DNA from: Maylandia zebra
Taxonomy: Eukaryota > Chordata > Actinopteri > Cichliformes > Cichlidae
Assembly (NCBI RefSeq): GCF_041146795.1
Contig: NC_135174.1
Span: 5,829,878-5,893,877, forward strand
Reading direction: 5' to 3'
Length of the DNA stretch: 64,000 nucleotides
The translations under genes were made by a program, and so were the position numbers. Every line of letters begins with the position of its first letter. Position 1 is the first letter of the stretch. The notes beneath the pieces were generated by a model. The model was not told the DNA's origin, made no database searches, and was given only the letters and a program-made list of their open reading frames with translations. Below are positions 28,612 to 38,600 of the stretch, piece after piece.

Positions 28612-30269
28612 AGAAGAAATGATAAATGTCCTTTTTTTTAACCATTCTCTCGGCCGGCCGTTTGGCGTATGATGTGTGGCAGAGCACTCTGGTACAGAGC
28701 GCCGCCAGTTCGAACCCCCACGATCTCGCTGCCACGGCCCTAGCTTGGGGGGCGGGGATGCGCATTCGCGTTTCCCCTTTTGCCTTTTCCTGCTCCAGCC
28801 AAGTCCTCCGCCTGCTCCAGCCAAGTCCTCCGCCTGCTCGACATCTCTCCTATTACCTTTTATTACGCTTGCACTCATGCCTTTGCCTTTCACCACTTCA
28901 AAACTGCGCCTACTTCAATATTACCTTCATATGCTCTCTTTGCTTTTCGCCTTCCTCACTACACTAAGTACCATTTTTTAACGCTGTGTACTCACTCTTG
29001 CTAAGTACATGTGAACAGATCTTGAAGAAAAAAAACAAAACAAAACATACTTTTCTTTTCTCTTTAATTCAAACCACTTTACAGAAAGTACAATTGTTTA
29101 CAATGAACAAAGGAGTAGGTAGGTTTCCAATGCTTAATTAGTGTGTAAGAATATTGCAGAATCTGCTGTGCTGTGTACTTTGGAAAAACCATGAGAAGGG
29201 CTGGCTGGCTGAAGAAGAAATGATAAATGTCCTTTTTTTTCAAGCCTTCTCTCGGCCTGGCTTGGGGGGCGGGGAGACGTGCACTCGCCTTTCCTTTTTG
29301 CTTTTTCCTGCTCTTGCCAAGTCCTCTGCCGGCTCTACATCTCTCCTATTAGCTTTTATTAGGCTTGCACTCATGCCTTTGCCTTTCACCACTTCAAAAG
29401 TGCGCCTACTTGAATATTACCTTGGTAGGCTCTCTTTGTTTTTGGCCTTCCTCACTACACCGTGAAGAGATGTTGAATAAAAAAAAGCAAAGAAAAGATG
29501 GTTTTGTTTTGTGTTTTATTGAAAGCACTTTCCAGAAAGTGTAATTGTTTAGAATGAAGACAGAAGTAGGTAGGTAGGTTTCCATGTGTAATTGATGTGT
29601 AAGAATATTGCAGAATCTGCTGTGCTGTGTACTTTGTAAAAACCATGAGAAGGGCTGGCTGGCTGGCTGGCTGGCTGGCTGGAGAAGAAATGATAAATGT
29701 CCTTTTTTTTAACCATTCTCTCGGCCGGCCGTTTGGCGTATGATGTGTGGCAGAGCACTCTGGTACAGAGCGCCGCCAGTTCGAACCCCCACGATCTCGC
29801 TGCCACGGCCCTAGCTTGGGGGGCGGGGATGCGCATTCGCGTTTCCCCTTTTGCCTTTTCCTGCTCCAGCCAAGTCCTCCGCCTGCTCCAGCCAAGTCCT
29901 CCGCCTGCTCGACATCTCTCCTATTACCTTTTATTACGCTTGCACTCATGCCTTTGCCTTTCACCACTTCAAAACTGCGCCTACTTCAATATTACCTTCA
30001 TATGCTCTCTTTGCTTTTCGCCTTCCTCACTACACTAAGTACCATTTTTTAACGCTGTGTACTCACTCTTGCTAAGTACATGTGAACAGATCTTGAAGAA
30101 AAAAAACAAAACAAAACATACTTTTCTTTTCTCTTTAATTCAAACCACTTTACAGAAAGTACAATTGTTTACAATGAACAAAGGAGTAGGTAGGTTTCCA
30201 ATGCTTAATTAGTGTGTAAGAATATTGCAGAATCTGCTGTGCTGTGTACTTTGGAAAAACCATGAGAAG

Positions 30270-30303
<34 letters not shown>

Positions 30304-30890
30304 AGAAGAAATGATAAATGTCCTTTTTTTTAACCATTCTCTCGGCCGGCCGTTTGGCGTATGATGTGTGGCAGAGCACTCTGGTACAGAGCGCCGCCAG
30401 TTCGAACCCCCACGATCTCGCTGCCACGGCCCTAGCTTGGGGGGCGGGGATGCGCATTCGCGTTTCCCCTTTTGCCTTTTCCTGCTCCAGCCAAGTCCTC
30501 CGCCTGCTCCAGCCAAGTCCTCCGCCTGCTCGACATCTCTCCTATTACCTTTTATTACGCTTGCACTCATGCCTTTGCCTTTCACCACTTCAAAACTGCG
30601 CCTACTTCAATATTACCTTCATATGCTCTCTTTGCTTTTCGCCTTCCTCACTACACTAAGTACCATTTTTTAACGCTGTGTACTCACTCTTGCTAAGTAC
30701 ATGTGAACAGATCTTGAAGAAAAAAAACAAAACAAAACATACTTTTCTTTTCTCTTTAATTCAAACCACTTTACAGAAAGTACAATTGTTTACAATGAAC
30801 AAAGGAGTAGGTAGGTTTCCAATGCTTAATTAGTGTGTAAGAATATTGCAGAATCTGCTGTGCTGTGTACTTTGTAAAAACCATGAGAAG

Positions 30891-30924
<34 letters not shown>

Positions 30925-31827
30925 AGAAGAAATGATAAATGTCCTTTTTTTTAACCATTCTCTCGGCCGGCCGTTTGGCGTATGATGTGTGGCAGAGCAC
31001 TCTGGTACAGAGCGCCGCCAGTTCGAACCCCCACGATCTCGCTGCCACGGCCCTAGCTTGGGGGGCGGGGATGCGCATTCGCGTTTCCCCTTTTGCCTTT
31101 TCCTGCTCCAGCCAAGTCCTCCGCCTGCTCCAGCCAAGTCCTCCGCCTGCTCGACATCTCTCCTATTACCTTTTATTACGCTTGCACTCATGCCTTTGCC
31201 TTTCACCACTTCAAAACTGCGCCTACTTCAATATTACCTTCATATGCTCTCTTTGCTTTTCGCCTTCCTCACTACACTAAGTACCATTTTTTAACGCTGT
31301 GTACTCACTCTTGCTAAGTACATGTGAACAGATCTTGAAGAAAAAAAACAAAACAAAACATACTTTTCTTTTCTCTTTAATTCAAACCACTTTACAGAAA
31401 GTACAATTGTTTACAATGAACAAAGGAGTAGGTAGGTTTCCAATGCTTAATTAGTGTGTAAGAATATTGCAGAATCTGCTGTGCTGTGTACTTTGGAAAA
31501 ACCATGAGAAGGGCTGGCTGGCTGAAGAAGAAATGATAAATGTCCTTTTTTTTCAAGCCTTCTCTCGGCCTGGCTTGGGGGGCGGGGAGACGTGCACTCG
31601 CCTTTCCTTTTTGCTTTTTCCTGCTCTTGCCAAGTCCTCTGCCGGCTCTACATCTCTCCTATTAGCTTTTATTAGGCTTGCACTCATGCCTTTGCCTTTC
31701 ACCACTTCAAAAGTGCGCCTACTTGAATATTACCTTGGTAGGCTCTCTTTGTTTTTGGCCTTCCTCACTACACCGTGAAGAGATGTTGAATAAAAAAAAG
31801 CAAAGAAAAGATGGTTTTGTTTTGTGT

Positions 31828-31833
31828 TTTATT
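31828..31833 (-). promoter_or_regulatory. nearest canonical poly(A) signal for the matrin-like gene, inside the satellite
   Basis: TTTATT on the plus strand reads AATAAA on the minus strand. I see no other AATAAA between this point and the stop codon at 32,152-32,154. If used, the 3' UTR would cover the unique flank plus the terminal part-copy and part of a B monomer. Whether it is used cannot be told from sequence. Confidence 0.4.
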
Positions 31834-31971
31834 GAAAGCACTTTCCAGAAAGTGTAATTGTTTAGAATGAAGACAGAAGTAGGTAGGTAGGTTTCCATGT
31901 GTAATTGATGTGTAAGAATATTGCAGAATCTGCTGTGCTGTGTACTTTGTAAAAACCATGAGAAGGGCTGG

Positions 31972-32029
31972 CTGGAGAAGAAATGATAAATGTCCTTTTT
32001 TTTAAACGTTCTGTCTGCCGGCCGTTTGG
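31972..32029 (+). repeat. truncated, diverged terminal satellite copy
   Basis: The array ends here. After GAGAAGAAATGATAAATG and the T8 tract the sequence continues as AAACGTTCTGTCTGCC, which differs from the uniform AACCATTCTCTCGGCC of internal copies, keeps GGCCGTTTGG, and then enters unrelated single-copy DNA at AAGAAACAAATC. Edge copies escaping homogenisation commonly look like this. Confidence 0.85.
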
Positions 32030-32077
32030 AAGAAACAAATCACAAAACCCCAAACATGTACACAGTCATCCAGGACA

Positions 32078-32111
32078 CACATACACACACATATACATAT
32101 ATATATACACT
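32078..32111. repeat. CA/TA microsatellite
   Basis: Short alternating CACA and TATA tract between the satellite edge and the last coding exon, within the presumed 3' UTR of the minus-strand gene. Confidence 0.85.
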
Positions 32112-32151
32112 CTGCACAGTTATGTGTTAAAAATACAGTAGATCAGGTCCA

Positions 32152-32630
32152 TCAGTCAGAACCGGAGCCTGGAGACGTCTGAGACAAAGTTTTTGTAGCT
32201 CTTTGTCGACGTTCCTCATAATATTTCTAAAAAAACAGAAAAGCGAGAAAACAAACATCGTTAGGCCAACAGTGTGATTTTGTGTGCTGAATCGTGTATA
32301 TGTATGTGCGTGCGTACCTGCAGGTTGTCGTAGTGTTTCTGGCTGCAGCAGTGGAGTTCCTTGGCGGTCTTCTCATTCAGGCAGAAAACAGAGCAGATGT
32401 TACAGAAAAATCCTGATTTAGGGACCACAAACTCCTGACCTGCAGAGAAGCAGAAACAGGAAGATTAGACAAGTATTAACAACACATTTGAATTTAGAGT
32501 GTGTGTGTCTGACCGATGGGGCTGTTAGGGTTGAACTGAGGCAGTCTGAAATCTGCTACAACACACGGAGACTGAGAGCGAGATGGCTTTGCCTCAGGTC
32601 CGACAAGCTCCCTCCTGCGTTTACCCACAA
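32152..32630 (-). CDS. C-terminal exons with matrin-type zinc finger
   Basis: Three exons (32630-32514, 32439-32318, 32226-32152). The first encodes a basic KRRRELVG segment. The second encodes FVVPKSGFFCNICSVF and then LHCCSQKHYDNLQ, a U1/matrin-type finger with ligands C-X2-C and H-X5-H (CNIC and HCCSQKH). The last ends RRQRATKTLSQTSPGSGSD before TGA at 32,154-32,152. Matrin-3 and ZNF638 carry this finger near the C terminus, which is the main basis of the family call. Confidence 0.82.
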
Positions 32631-35600
32631 CTGAAAATGAAAAGAGCGACACGTTAATCATCAACAAATCTGCTACAGGAGCCACTGGGTTTATAAAATA
32701 TTTAAACATTCAATTATAACTCAATAATAATTGAACAAATGATTTCGATTTACTTGAAAAGCTGAAACCTTCATCGGCCACTTTATTAGGTACACCTGTT
32801 TGACTGCTCATTAATGTGACTCTCTAATCAGCCAATCACATGGCAGCAACTTAGTGATTTAGGTATGTAGACATGGTCAGATGACCTGCTGAAATTCAAA
32901 CTGAGCATCAGAATGAAGAAGAAAAATAATTTAAGTCACTTAAACGTGGCATGTTTGCTGATCTTAGCATTTCAAAAACTGCTGATCTGCTGGGATTTTC
33001 CCACAGAAGCATCTCTAGGGTTTACATAAAATCGTCTGAAACAGAAAATATCCAGGGAGTGGCAGTTCCCTGGAGGAAATGCATTTTTGAGTTTAGAGGA
33101 GAATGAAATAACTGCTTCACGCTGACCGGAAGGCCAGAGCAAGCCAAACAACCACTTATTACAATGCACAAGAGTATCTCTGAACGCACAGCACATCCAA
33201 CACTGAAGCAGATGAGCTACAGCAGCAGAAGACCACACTGGGTTCGACTTCTCTAAGCTAAGAACGCAAAACTGAGGGTACAATTCACACAGGCTCAGCA
33301 ACGCTGTAAAATAAAAACGCTGCCTGGTCTGTTGAATCTCAGTTTCTGCTGTGACATTAGGATGGTAGGGTCAGAAATCTTGGATCCATCCTGCCTTGTA
33401 TCAAAATCTCAGGCTGGTGATGGTGTGGGATATAGTCATCGCACCAACGGAGCTTTTTTTAACCACCACATATGTAAAATATATTACTACCACCAGGCTG
33501 AATGTCTGTAGCACAGTGAGGAGCACAAATATGAGATCAGAGCCATAAAATATCACAACTTTTCTTTTTATATTCACTTTACTGTGTTTTGGCTGTCAGA
33601 GCGGTGTATTTTGCTGATTTAAAGCAGCTCTTTGTACCTTTAATGTCGGCCATGCTCCATCCATCATTCTCCTCTCCCTCCTGTGTCTCGTCATCAGGAC
33701 ACTTGGGCTCTGGCTGCTGTCCAGCAGGGGCGGCTGCAGCATCGGGCTGGGTCACTGCCTCCTCCTCGGTCCTCTAGCTCTCCGCCTGGCAGTCACCTTT
33801 GGTCACTGCATCAGTCGATTCTGCGGTCTTCTTGGTTTTCATTTTGAGGTTAACTTTGTTGTCACCAGAGTCTTGCAGACGCTGTTTCAGGCTCTTCAAA
33901 CGGAATTTAAAAGCAAAGATGCCAGTAGGTTACCACGAAAAGAGGTTTGTTGTCACAAAATGTTCATGTGAAATAAGAAATTCCATTTCAAATTCCTAAT
34001 CTAGAGTTGCTTATATCTAAATCACATTCTTCTCTTTTTGCATCTTTGGGAACTGTTTACTATAGACGACCTTGAGGAGTGTATGGTATATTTGACTCTG
34101 CCACTAAACCTGAAAAAGAAAGATACTCACGACTCAATACGTCCAGCTTTACTCCTATGAAGAGGAGAGAAAAAAGCACAAGGTCAGACAGACATGAAGA
34201 CACTTTAAAGAAAATGAACAAACACAGTGTAAAATAAATTTCCTCTTTTTCTCACTTCTGATTGTGGGACACACTTACCAAGCAGATAAATAGTCCTTGG
34301 TGACTTTGCTCTCCATCACCTGTGTTAATCCACCAGGTTCGGCCATCTCAATGCATATCTGAGAAAACAGAAAGGATATTTGAGCAACACAGTGGTACTC
34401 AATGGGTGTGCTACAGGCACGATTTGTATTGTACAGGGCGATAAAGAATTTGTCCTGGCGAGTTTCTCTACTGCCCTGTACGATAGTACAAGGCAAAGAA
34501 AAAAAAATCTTGGGGTTTTAAACTTGCAAATGGGAAATAAGTGCAAACATATTTCTATACTTTTGCAAAGTTTTTGATTGAACAATAAAACCACTGAGCA
34601 AGAAACACTAAAAGAATAACTTAGCGCTGCCTCAAACTGCAGGGATCTCCCCTGCTCGATGGGCCAGGACAAAAGGCTGAACAGGTCATAAGATTACTAC
34701 TTGGTTGAGAACTTGCTGCATTTCAGGCAGTCCTTCTTCACCAGTGTTTGCAAAGGCATGTCAAATTCAGATTGCCTGCCGCAGGGACTGTCTGTACATG
34801 GAATATTTAAACTTGCTCAACTCGTGTTAAAAAAACACAAAGTCTCCTTCAGACTCATTTAAAATGTTTCTCAATATGAAAAGAACAGCAGACACCATGA
34901 CAAGCCTTGCAGCCTTCTGTAAAACATAAAAAAGTTGCACGTGTTTATGAAATCGTACCCTGTTGGCAAGCGGCAAGAATCTGACAAAAGCAGCAATGGA
35001 CGCCACCACTTCCATGATCATCATGACAAGGTCCACATTCACCTCGGAGACCTCCACACTCAGCAGCCGGTCCTCCAGAGACTCCGACTCCAGAACATGC
35101 TGAAAAACAACCAGCGTTAAGATCAGGGAGACCCGAGCCTGCTGCTTTTACAAGACAGATTTATGTGACTGCTGACTTACAGTGGTGCTCCATTTCATCA
35201 TGCTTCTATACATGCTCTCCTGTGAAAAGAGTAGAAGATGAAAGGGGATTACATCAATCACTGATCCTCTGTTTGTACAATAAATACTGAATAACTCTCC
35301 TCCTGCTTAGAGTGTTTTTAATGTTCTAGTGACCACATTTAATAAGATAAATATTGGACTCCACTGTAAGTGAGAAGTGACTCGATCCTGGTTTGCATCT
35401 TTGTGGCAAAGGATTCATACTTCAGGACAGTAACGACACAACATATAACCAAGGTTTTGCAGGAACTATTTGATGCTATTTGAGTCTCAGTGTCAGGTCT
35501 GACGGTGCCCCGACCGGCGACCTGTGTGTATGTGTGTGTTTGTTCTCCTCTCTCTCGCTCTGTTTTTTCCTCTCCTGCTCCGCTGCGATTGTTACGCGGT

Positions 35601-38600
35601 CGCGTAGCAATGGGAGATCTCCGAGCCGGAAGTGCTGCCGCTCTGACCTGCTGTCCCACCTGCGACTGATTCCTCGCCAGCTGCTGCCAATCATCCACCG
35701 TCGTTGGCAGAGCTATTTAATGGTGTGGCTGAGTGACAGACAGCGCTGGAGTATTGCACCAAGCCTGGTAGTGACTCGAGCTCAGCAAGGGTAAAGCAAG
35801 TGTTTGATAGCGGAGGGAGGCTAATCGTGGCTGTTTTGCCTTTTCCCAGGAAGCGAACGAGACGGAAGGAGAGACGTCACTGATTCACGGGAGTTGTGTG
35901 GACACACGAGGAGAGACGGGGAGAGGAGCACTGAAGGGACTTGCACTATGGATAACTGTGGATTGGCTTCACTGTAAATAAAGACACTGTTCAACTTTAA
36001 CGAGAGGTCCGCGTCTGGGTTCACTAACTCACCATCCTTAACACTCAGTGACTTTCCGCAACAGTTGTCAGACCTCAATTCCTCTTAACATGTAGCTGTG
36101 GAGAGAGTTCTCAGAAAGCTCCTGAATAGCTAGCCCACAAGGAAACTTGAGATGGGAAACGCTGAAGCTTGAAGGTTAGCAGCGACTGAAGTTTCAAAAT
36201 AAGTAAGGGCATTACTTAATAGTCAGTAAAACACTCTATAACCTATGTCTGGGTCTTTAAAGTTTACACGCGGCTGACTTCACAAGGAGCTCTGTGGAAA
36301 TTTAAAGTGGTGGCGGAATGACGTGGGTTGTCGCCTATGAACAGAAAAGTGGATAAAGTTCATGCAGCTTTTGTGCTGCTGTTGCAAAAAGGAACAAATA
36401 CAGACAAAGTAACAATAAATAGTTGATTTGAAATTCATGCATATTTTTAGCTTTTCCATTTCTTATTCAGATATTTATCAATAAGTGACTTATATGTATG
36501 TATATATTGTATATATTGTGCTATTCCTTACTTCTTGTATCTGTCTTTGTTACTGTTTGTACTGTAACCAATATATTTCCCCTAGGGATCAATAAAGTAT
36601 TCTCATTCTATTAATATTAGCCCAGAGAAGGATGATGCTGTGCTCACTCCTTAGAGGAGAAATCTGTTTTGATTGGGATCTGAATAGTTTGAGTGAAACA
36701 GGAGCATGCCCCTGATTTAACAGCCCCCGATTGCTCCATTTTCATACCTCACTTGTACCAGGAAGCATGTCTTGTAAAACAATGTGGATTCTGAGCGTCC
36801 ACTCTCCAACAGTAACTGGATTTTTAAGGTAATCCCTGGCGAAATCGCAGCACGCATCCCAGCTGTTAAAAAACACAAAGGCCTGGAGGGGAAAAATGAT
36901 GCAGAGGAAACATTCAATATTAATCATTAAATTGAATTCAATTTGCAAATGCAAATTTCTCTGTATCAGCCTGCTGGGTCTACTCCTCACCCTCCTCTGC
37001 AGTGATAAAACGATTATTTTGTAGTACAGAGTCTGAACAGTCTGATCAGGGACGTAACGCCACACCAGCTTGGTGACATCCTCCTGTCTGTAGTTTCCTT
37101 CTGGCAAACCGGTCAACATGATCGTGGAGAACGTAGAACCTTGAGATTGGGCTTTCTGCAAGACACAAGGTTCAAGAACCAAAGTTTATTTGAAGAGAAA
37201 CTTTGCGGTACTTTTTAAAAAATATATATTATTATTATTACTGACCACATAGAGAAGACAAAATGAAACCAAGTTTAGCAGAAAAAAAGAAATGTGGTTT
37301 TTGAGGTGAGTATTTGGAAAAATGGACACCTCTTGGTATTTACTCAAGGATTCCTGATTTTTAATGTTTACAATGATCCAGTAATATCAATGTTTTGACT
37401 TTTATTTGAACTTTAAGCACCTTTACAGATACCCAAGGTATCATAGACATCAGAAAAACAATGATTAGTGGGTTAGATCAAATGCCAGACTGAAAAAGTG
37501 CAGTTTAAGTAATGGCTCTGGTTCATGTGTCTGGGGCAGAGACAAGCAGAAGGAAATTGACCACTGATGGAGCAAAGATTTCTGGAGGGGCCAGAAAAGA
37601 GGTCAGAGAGATAATAAGGCAAATGAGCATCAAAGGATTTGTGGGAACCAGAATCACAGTGTTAGTGGATAAAAGTTGAGGGAATGTGTCACAATGATTT
37701 ATTGTGAACAACAATAAATCAGCAGTTTTGTCTGCACTTTATCCACAGCCCAGGGGAGAACTGAAAAATCTATTCACGAGTGTTTCACAAACAGAAAGCG
37801 AAAGAAAGGTCTTACCAGATGACCTTCCATTAACTTAACCCATCTTTTTTATTCATTTAAATCATCTTTGTTTAAAATCCCATTTAAAAAACACTTACGC
37901 AGTGAGGTACATCCACACTGTGGTATTTTCAGCCTTGACAATTTGTGGCCGGTGGCCCGTTTCAGAAGGCTGTACCAAACGCCAAGGCGATCAGCATCAC
38001 GAAGAGACTGAAATTCGATAAACACCTGAAACACAAGAAAGAAAATGTATTCTGAACATTTTACCTTCACATTGTAAATGTTAGAAAATAAGTGCTAAGC
38101 ACACGTGGAAAGAGTGAACTAAGTACAGCTTTACTGTGGAGTTCACTGGATTCAAAAGTCAGAAATCCTGGCTCAATGATGCACTGGAGCCATGCTCAAC
38201 ATGACCCCTGCACTAATGCTGTAATGTGATAAATACTAGTGCGCATGAGCATATGAAGAATTGCTCAGCGAGCAGCTTATCGGCAGTCTCTCTTTACTAT
38301 CGCTATAGTTTTGCAGTTGTGCTTTCCTCAAGATAAGTAGCATCCAAATCTAGACACATTATCTCTTTGTAAGGATGGATTTATGAAGGTTGGTGCATGT
38401 CCTTTAGTTTGGTGTGGTTAATCTGTCAATTTTTCTGTATGGTTAAGATTACACTTACACAAGCACATATCTCATACAGCCTTTCACAGACTTCTAACAC
38501 ATGCACTTGTTGGCATTTATGAGTGTGTTTATACCTTGTTGAGAAGAGGCAGGTAGTTTCTTACACAATCCATTTTTTTCAAAGCTTCTCTGAGATCCCG

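Larger units (their letters stand above)
1..32029. repeat. 32-kb higher-order tandem satellite array
   Basis: Two monomers alternate through the whole stretch. A starts at each GAGAAGAAATGATAAATG followed by T8 and AACC; B starts at GAAGAAGAAATGATAAATG followed by T8 and CAAG. Using the ATGTCC of A as marker, A copies sit at 1017, 1616, 2687, 3533, 4608, 5200, 6271, 6888, 7963, 8562, 9637, 10254, 11329, 11932, 12553, 13628, 14227, 15294, 16343, 17392, 17983, 19054, 19645, 20716, 21307, 22378, 22981, 24052, 24673, 25722, 26343, 26934, 28005, 28626, 29697, 30318 and 30939. Spacing is 591-621 bp for A alone and 1049-1075 bp for A plus B. The window opens inside an A unit, so the array extends to the left. 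Copies differ by only a few bases. Open frames on both strands recur with the repeat and match no family I know, so I do not call genes here. Confidence 0.97.

Noticed and set aside
1-32029. rDNA spacer or CRISPR array
   Set aside because: No rRNA sequence is seen between units, monomers are hundreds of bp long without short repeat-spacer structure, and the context is a vertebrate genome.
767-32053. Dozens of open frames of 60-178 codons on both strands of the satellite
   Set aside because: They recur with the repeat, overlap on opposite strands, change when the GGCT count or the 22-bp unit changes, and resemble no protein family. Treated as chance frames in a GC-mixed satellite.
35339-35698. 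Minus-strand open frame of 119 codons at 35.3-35.7 kb as a gene
   Set aside because: Most of it lies inside the solo LTR, and it has low-complexity content.
37152-37155. CAG acceptor at 37,156 for the third RRM
   Set aside because: It breaks phase with the preceding exon; the AG four bases downstream restores it.
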